The notes beneath the pieces are model-generated. The model was not told the DNA's origin. It ran no database searches and saw only the letters and a program-made list of their open reading frames with translations. The translations under genes were made by a program, and so were the position numbers. From positions 62,001 through 126,000 of the forward strand of contig JAIXMO010000033.1 of NCBI GenBank assembly GCA_025677825.1: DNA of 64,000 nucleotides, read 5' to 3'. Positions within the stretch are counted from its first letter, which is position 1. Each line of letters starts with the position of its first letter. This DNA comes from Helicostylum pulchrum (taxonomy: Eukaryota; Mucoromycota; Mucoromycetes; Mucorales; Mucoraceae). Below, one piece after another: positions 59,279 through 64,000 of this stretch.

Positions 59279-61753
59279 ATGATTTATTTATATTTTATAC
59301 TTTTTGTTCAGTATACACTAGCAATACAATACAATTTTGATACGTCAAATGATACATTTATCAATTTAAGCAACCACTTAAACAACAAAGGTACTTCAGG
59401 TCCCGGCTCAAATTTTGATGGTACCGGTAGTTATTTCATGTGTGATGACAACAAAGAACACCTCACCGTCGGCACCATCAACTATCGTCTTACCCAACAA
59501 AAATTCGATAACGTCGTAAGTCTTGGTCAAATCATCCCGTTGCCTCCGCACCACGTAGGCGGTATGTTCTTGCTCGGTTCTGTAAACCACGGCCCACTTA
59601 CCGCCGACCTCATCATCGTCTACGCGGACGGTTCACAGACCCTCACCACGTTAAATATACCAGACTGGCAAGTGAAACACAAGGACCAAATTACTCGTCT
59701 CGATATTCACTCATGCCCACTCAACACCGGTTATCACGGTCACCTGTTTTCGGTTCCACTATTAGTCAACCCAGCCTTGCCTCTTTCACACCTCATACTT
59801 CCCTACACTAACACAATCGGTTCGTTTCTCCCATCACTGCATATCTTTAGTATCACCACACTACCATCCGTATCAAACATAAAAATCGTCGCGGTCAAAG
59901 GTACAAGGGAATGGGTATCCGAATCAAAACCGTATCAGATTATTACGGTTACAGTTCAAAACACAAGTCCTGCTTGGATCAGCGATACATATGTGTTTGT
60001 TTTAGCTTCACTTTTAAAAACAAAGTATAGAGGGCATATTAAAAGGTTAGCGCCCGGGCATCATGTCACGGTACAAGTAGCTGTTTTAACCTTACAAAAG
60101 AAACGAGAGTCAAGACAGGTTTTGGTACAGGTGCAAGATGCAGAGGGAAATAGTGTTTGTGAACCAACTGTTATTGAACAAGTTGAAATTGGGTTAGAGG
60201 ATTATAAAGATACACCAGAGTAAGTAATTTTAAGGAGGGGGGGGGGGGGGTTTGCTTGTGCTTACATAAAAAAATAAAATAAAAAAAGATCGTTAGGAAA
60301 GCATACCGTACCAAGTTGGTTTCAATCAGCACGGTTCGGTATTTTCATTCACTGGGGAGTCTACTCTCTTCCGTCATGGGCACCTGTTGGTTCCGAATAC
60401 GCAGAATGGTACTGGTGGAACTACAACCGAAAATACAGTTCGACGTACTACTACCATCGATCGTTTTACGGGCCTGATATCGAGTACGATGATTTTATTC
60501 GAGTCTGGACACCTACCCAGTTTGATCCAAACGTCTGGTTAAACCTAATTGAATCCAGTGGAGCTAAATACTTTGTCTTTACCGCTAAACATCACGACGG
60601 TATATCTTTGTTTAACACCAAAGTCAATGATCGCTCCAGCGTAAAAATGAACCCCTACAGAGATTTTGTAAAGGAACTTTTAGAGACAGCGAAAGAATCT
60701 TTTCCCCGTTTAAAAAGAGGAATCTATTGTAAATTAAAGTTGCTGAAAGAAAAGAAAAAAAGAAACTAAATGAGAACTTTTTTTATGTAGTCTCTTTACC
60801 GGAATGGTTTCATCCAAGCTACCACGACAGCTCAATTAATTGGAACGGGCCGCCTACAAACCCATATACAGGCCGTCAAGTTGAATACACGGGCGCACCG
60901 GCTGTGAACAGCTTTGTCAACGACGTCCAGGTCCCTCAAATCTTGGAACTCATTCAAGATTACAGCCCGGATATCATGTGGTGCGACATAGGCGGTATCA
61001 ACAACTCCACAGTCTGGCAGTCGAAATTCTTAAACTCTGCAAAACAATCTGGCAAGCAAGTCGTCATGAATGACAGGTGTGGAAACTCAGTTTCTGATTT
61101 TGCAACTGTAGAATACCAAGGTATAAACCATGTCCCCGAAAGGTTTTATGAATCCACTCGAGGTATTGATCCACACTCTTTTGGGTAAAATTTTTTTATT
61201 ATTTTGTGTCGCTTTCTTTTTTTTTTAAAAAAAACAGTTTTATTTTTCTGTGTGTAGTTTTAATCATCAAACAAAACCAGAACAATACGCAACCACTGGT
61301 TCGTTACTAAGAGAACTAGTATCTACAATATCAAAAGGCGGAAACTTCTTACTCAATATTGGTCCAGAGGGAACAGGCGCCATACCTCAAGTAATGGTAG
61401 ACCGGCTACTTGAAATCGGACAGTGGGTCGAACAAAACCATGAAGCTGTGTTTGATACCGTACCTTATTGGGTCACAAGCTCCGATTTCCACGAATTAAG
61501 CCAACCCTTACATTTCATGCAGTCAAAAGACGGGAAATCATTTTACGTGTTTAGTTTAGAGAAACCAGCTGGGCAACGATTAGTGATTAAATCCAATGTG
61601 CCGCTACATCCAGACGCAAAGATTTCTTTGTTATCAAAATCAGACGCGTTAAAGTGGAGAGTGTTTAGTAATGGAAGGTTGATTGTGGACGTACCCAATC
61701 ATGTTGTTGAAATGGAAAAAGTTTTATGGGTTTTTAAAATAGAGGCTCCTTGA
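59279..61753 (+). CDS. Secreted GH29 alpha-L-fucosidase
   Basis: Hydrolyses terminal alpha-L-fucose from glycans. Four exons (59279-60219, 60289-60728, 60791-61184, 61258-61753) give 756 residues. A signal peptide is visible (MIYLYFILFVQYTLA, then IQYNF). An N-terminal beta-rich domain of about 300 residues precedes the GH29 barrel, an arrangement longer than the usual 450-residue enzyme. Barrel motifs: RFGIFIHWGVYSLPSW, AKYFVFTAKHHDGISLF, SLPEWFHPSY, and the nucleophile region PDIMWCDIGG with Asp526. FLLNIGPEGTGAIP and a C-terminal beta-sandwich follow. Mucoromycete cell walls contain fucose polymers, so a role in wall remodelling is a reasonable inference. Intron 1 holds a run of 14 G. Confidence 0.95.
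60237..60250 (+). repeat. G14 homopolymer in intron 1 of the fucosidase gene
   Basis: Fourteen consecutive G directly after the donor region (intron 60220-60288), striking in an AT-rich genome. A shorter run of nine or ten G occurs at about 4134-4143 in intron 1 of the CDK9 gene. Confidence 0.9.
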
Positions 61754-62774
61754 GTTTTGTACTATCTAATTGTAGCTTCTCGTTTTTTTTTTAAAAAAAA
61801 TAAACTGCCCCCCTTCCTATAAAACTCTCCTCATGGAAGAATGATAAAATAATTTCAAAATTTGTTTTAATGCAAACAAACAAAAACCGGATACACAACC
61901 GTATAGACGCAAAAATAAGATATAGTTGTTTATTGAGGTTTATATAGTTTTTAATATCTGACAAAGGGTCTACCCTAAAGTGCCACACTTTCCATATGTA
62001 ATTTCCTACCGTGATTATACTGATAATTTTTATAATAAAATATATTTTCAGAGTTAAAAGTGTTTAATGTCCACAGCAGAACGTAAACAAAAAGTTATAA
62101 TAAAAAAAGTTAATCCAATGTTCCAAGCGATATTGTTCTTTTTCTAGTTGACTTTTGATCAGGTACGAAGGAATCAAATGACACAACAGGAAGCTTATTA
62201 TGGTCGGTCTCATTTTTGACGGAGTTATGAATTTTTACTACGTGGTTCAATTCGTCCAAGAAGCTAAATATGATGGCGATGTCTTTCTTGACAATTGGTA
62301 TTGCGATTGTTGCTATTTTTGTCATAGTTCTAATGGTACTGCATTCTGCTTTCATCATATAGAACGAGATTTTGCTATCTATAAAAGAAGCAAAGTTAAT
62401 ATATTTCTCTTATTTGTTGTATAATCGCGATTCTATATTTACCAATCGAGTGAAAAGTTAAACATTTGTTCAGCCCTTGTATTTCTAAACCTGGTCACTT
62501 TGACATTTTGATTTATGCCAAATATGATAATCATGCATGCATTTAATGCAGTGCTGTTTTGACAGGTCAAAATGCAACAAATAATAAAGCTTATTTTTAA
62601 ATGTTAATCATCATTTATTCGTGGTTTAATTAGCAGGTCTGTCGAGCTAGTAAGAGTACACAGCACCACAAATGAGCAATAGAGCGCTTATCACGTGTAT
62701 ACACGTGAATATCACGTGACTTTTTTGTTATTATTTGACTTATAATTAACGTTTTGGTCTCAAAAAACGATTAA
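61754..62774. other. Intergenic between the fucosidase and tRNA-Leu
   Basis: A minus-strand frame of 82 codons (62358-62110) has a plausible helical stretch (KKDIAIIFSFLDELNHVV) but no family match or splice support, so it is left uncalled. The three CACGTG boxes are listed separately. Confidence 0.45.
62692..62718. promoter_or_regulatory. Three CACGTG boxes 10-11 bp apart
   Basis: Perfect CACGTG palindromes start at 62692, 62702 and 62713. This is the E-box/G-box core bound by bHLH factors (Cbf1, Pho4, Ino2/4-type, SREBP-like). Spacing of about one helical turn puts all three on the same DNA face. They lie 57-83 bases upstream of the tRNA and about 940 bases after the fucosidase stop. Confidence 0.55.
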
Positions 62775-62857
62775 GCTGATTTGGCCGAGTTGGTCTAAGG
62801 CGCCGCACTCAAGTTGCGGTCTCGCAAGAGGCGTGAGTTCGAATCTCACAGTCAGCA
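62775..62857 (+). tRNA. tRNA-Leu (anticodon CAA), no intron
   Basis: The acceptor stem gctgatt pairs with agtcagc and the discriminator base is A. The D arm (tggccgag..taaggc) and the T arm (gtgagttcgaatctcac) are canonical and also supply the A and B boxes for RNA polymerase III. The anticodon stem ccgca/tgcgg encloses the loop ctcaagt with anticodon CAA, reading UUG. The long variable arm (tctcgcaagaggc) marks a class II tRNA. A T run follows directly as terminator. Confidence 0.97.
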
Positions 62858-64000
62858 TTTTTACATATTCATATAATTTCGTGATATGTTTATATGCTTT
62901 TCTTTTTTCGGGATCAAGAAGCTTGATTAAAGCTACGCTCCGTTATGATCTGTTACCATTTTTCCTTTTTGAGTTTGGATGGATTCATCCATTCTGCTAT
63001 CCATTAACTTTTCCTTTTTCTTTACTTTAAGAAACGTATAAATATCAGATATTAAATTCAATAATAAATAAAAAATCAATTAACTATTTACTTAACTAAA
63101 ATACGAAAGAGCTTTCTCTTTGATTACTCTTAATCTTTTTACTACTATTTTACCCCCTTCTGTCTATTTTAACACATAGTTTGGTTCCCTTGGATTATTC
63201 AAATTCATTGTATCTTTTTTTACTTTTATTAAAACTTTACTACTACCTTGAAGTTGTTTTACTTATAAAACAGGAACTGGTGCTCACTATATATACTACT
63301 TTATCTACACTACGTTACAACAACGTTCAAATTCCAGATTTTTAACAGATCTTCGCAGTTATTTTTTTTCTCTTGCAAGCAAAGATTAATCAAACGGAAA
63401 AAAGAGTTTTTCTTCGTAATTAAAATAACCGCTAGCTCGAGAAACTCGAGAAAAATCTACACATCCAGCCATGTTCATATATGATACTCAGTTTTATTTA
63501 TTTATTTTTAGAAATACACTGTTCTGATAATCAAGATGGCTGCTGGAATGAAAAAAGAAGGCGTCCTCTTGATAAAGTATCTGTCATTATTTATGATAAA
63601 ACCAATTTCAAGGTATGAACTTTTTATTATATTTCTTCAAGGTATGTTGAAACTCTTTATGTACTCTGCTTGGACTTTTTATTTGCTCTACTTGCTCTTC
63701 TTGGGCTCTTGCTCTTCTTGTACTTTTTGCTCTGTTTGGAATTATTTGGTCTGCTTGGATCTTTGAGTGGTGCTAGCAATATTTTTATAGTTTTTGGTGC
63801 CAACTGGTGTGGTTACATTTCAAGCTGACGCTACTCTTCCGTTATCTTTTTCTCTTGTGCTATTTTTTTTTACTCACGAAAGGTTTTTTTAAGAGGTTTT
63901 TAAGATTGTCGTTTACAATTATTTATCACAAAGGTAAAATAATGATAAATAAATATTGATATAGTATTTTTGGTTAACTTTTTTTTTTATCATCTATTTT
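62858..64000. other. Intergenic to the window end
   Basis: No gene recognised. A 76-codon frame at 63536-63766 (MAAGMKKEGVLLIKYL) runs into repetitive Leu/Cys-rich sequence built from gctcttcttg-like repeats and is probably chance. Twin ctcgag sites occur at about 63437-63451. A gene could begin beyond the window. Confidence 0.45.

Noticed and set aside
62110..62358. 82-codon minus-strand frame near the fucosidase
   Set aside because: No homologous motif, no promoter or intron support; kept only as a note.

Overview
The window is nuclear DNA from an early-diverging filamentous fungus, most likely a member of the Mucorales (Mucoromycota). This rests on the AT-rich intergenic DNA with long A/T runs, the many short GTAAGT..AG introns (about 45-200 nt), the gene content, and the presence of protein families that I associate with mucoralean genomes (Fanzor, Plavaka-type transposase, an expanded PD-(D/E)XK-like family, HSPA12-type Hsp70 relics). 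I cannot name the species.

Layout. 0-2 kb: a decayed DDE transposase relic and empty DNA. 2-8 kb: four compact housekeeping genes: complex I subunit NDUFS6 (+), a CDK9/Bur1 kinase (-), an unrecognised 200-residue protein (+) and a PXA-PX-NexinC sorting-nexin-like protein (-). 9-16 kb: a graveyard island holding a broken TMEM209 homologue, two broken copies of a PD-(D/E)XK-like mucoralean family and, between them, a Tc1/mariner-like transposase with three lesions. 16.6-21.6 kb: Kei1-like IPC synthase subunit, arginyl-tRNA synthetase and a vacuolar-type amino acid transporter. 21.9-25.7 kb: a 740 bp MITE with long terminal inverted repeats, then an Hsp70-like pseudogene. 26.4-29.5 kb: INO1 and ribosomal protein eL31, both with the biased codon use of highly expressed genes. 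30-31 kb: a third PD-(D/E)XK-like relic and a cluster of inverted repeats. 32.5-48.8 kb: a dense housekeeping block: PMT-family O-mannosyltransferase, Tlg2/syntaxin-16 SNARE, a giant TAF2 carrying six C-terminal bromodomains, a UBE2E-type E2 and class II fructose-bisphosphate aldolase. 49.2-55.1 kb: a Fanzor (eukaryotic TnpB-like) nuclease gene beside a same-strand Plavaka-like (CACTA-related) transposase, each with a single disabling lesion. 55.9-61.8 kb: a C2/class 3 lipase and a secreted GH29 alpha-L-fucosidase. 62.8 kb: tRNA-Leu(CAA) behind three CACGTG boxes.

Most genes are unrelated housekeeping functions in divergent or convergent pairs; I see no biosynthetic cluster. Loosely linked themes are secretion and lipid metabolism (INO1 makes the inositol used by IPC synthase/Kei1; PMT, Tlg2 and the PX protein act in the endomembrane system) and transcription by RNA polymerase II (CDK9, TAF2). 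The most distinctive items are the Fanzor/Plavaka pair, the TAF2 with six bromodomains, the recurrent PD-(D/E)XK-like relics and the inverted-repeat cluster near 30.9 kb. Exon boundaries were assigned by eye from GT..AG sites, frame continuity and family conservation; no alignments or transcripts were available.
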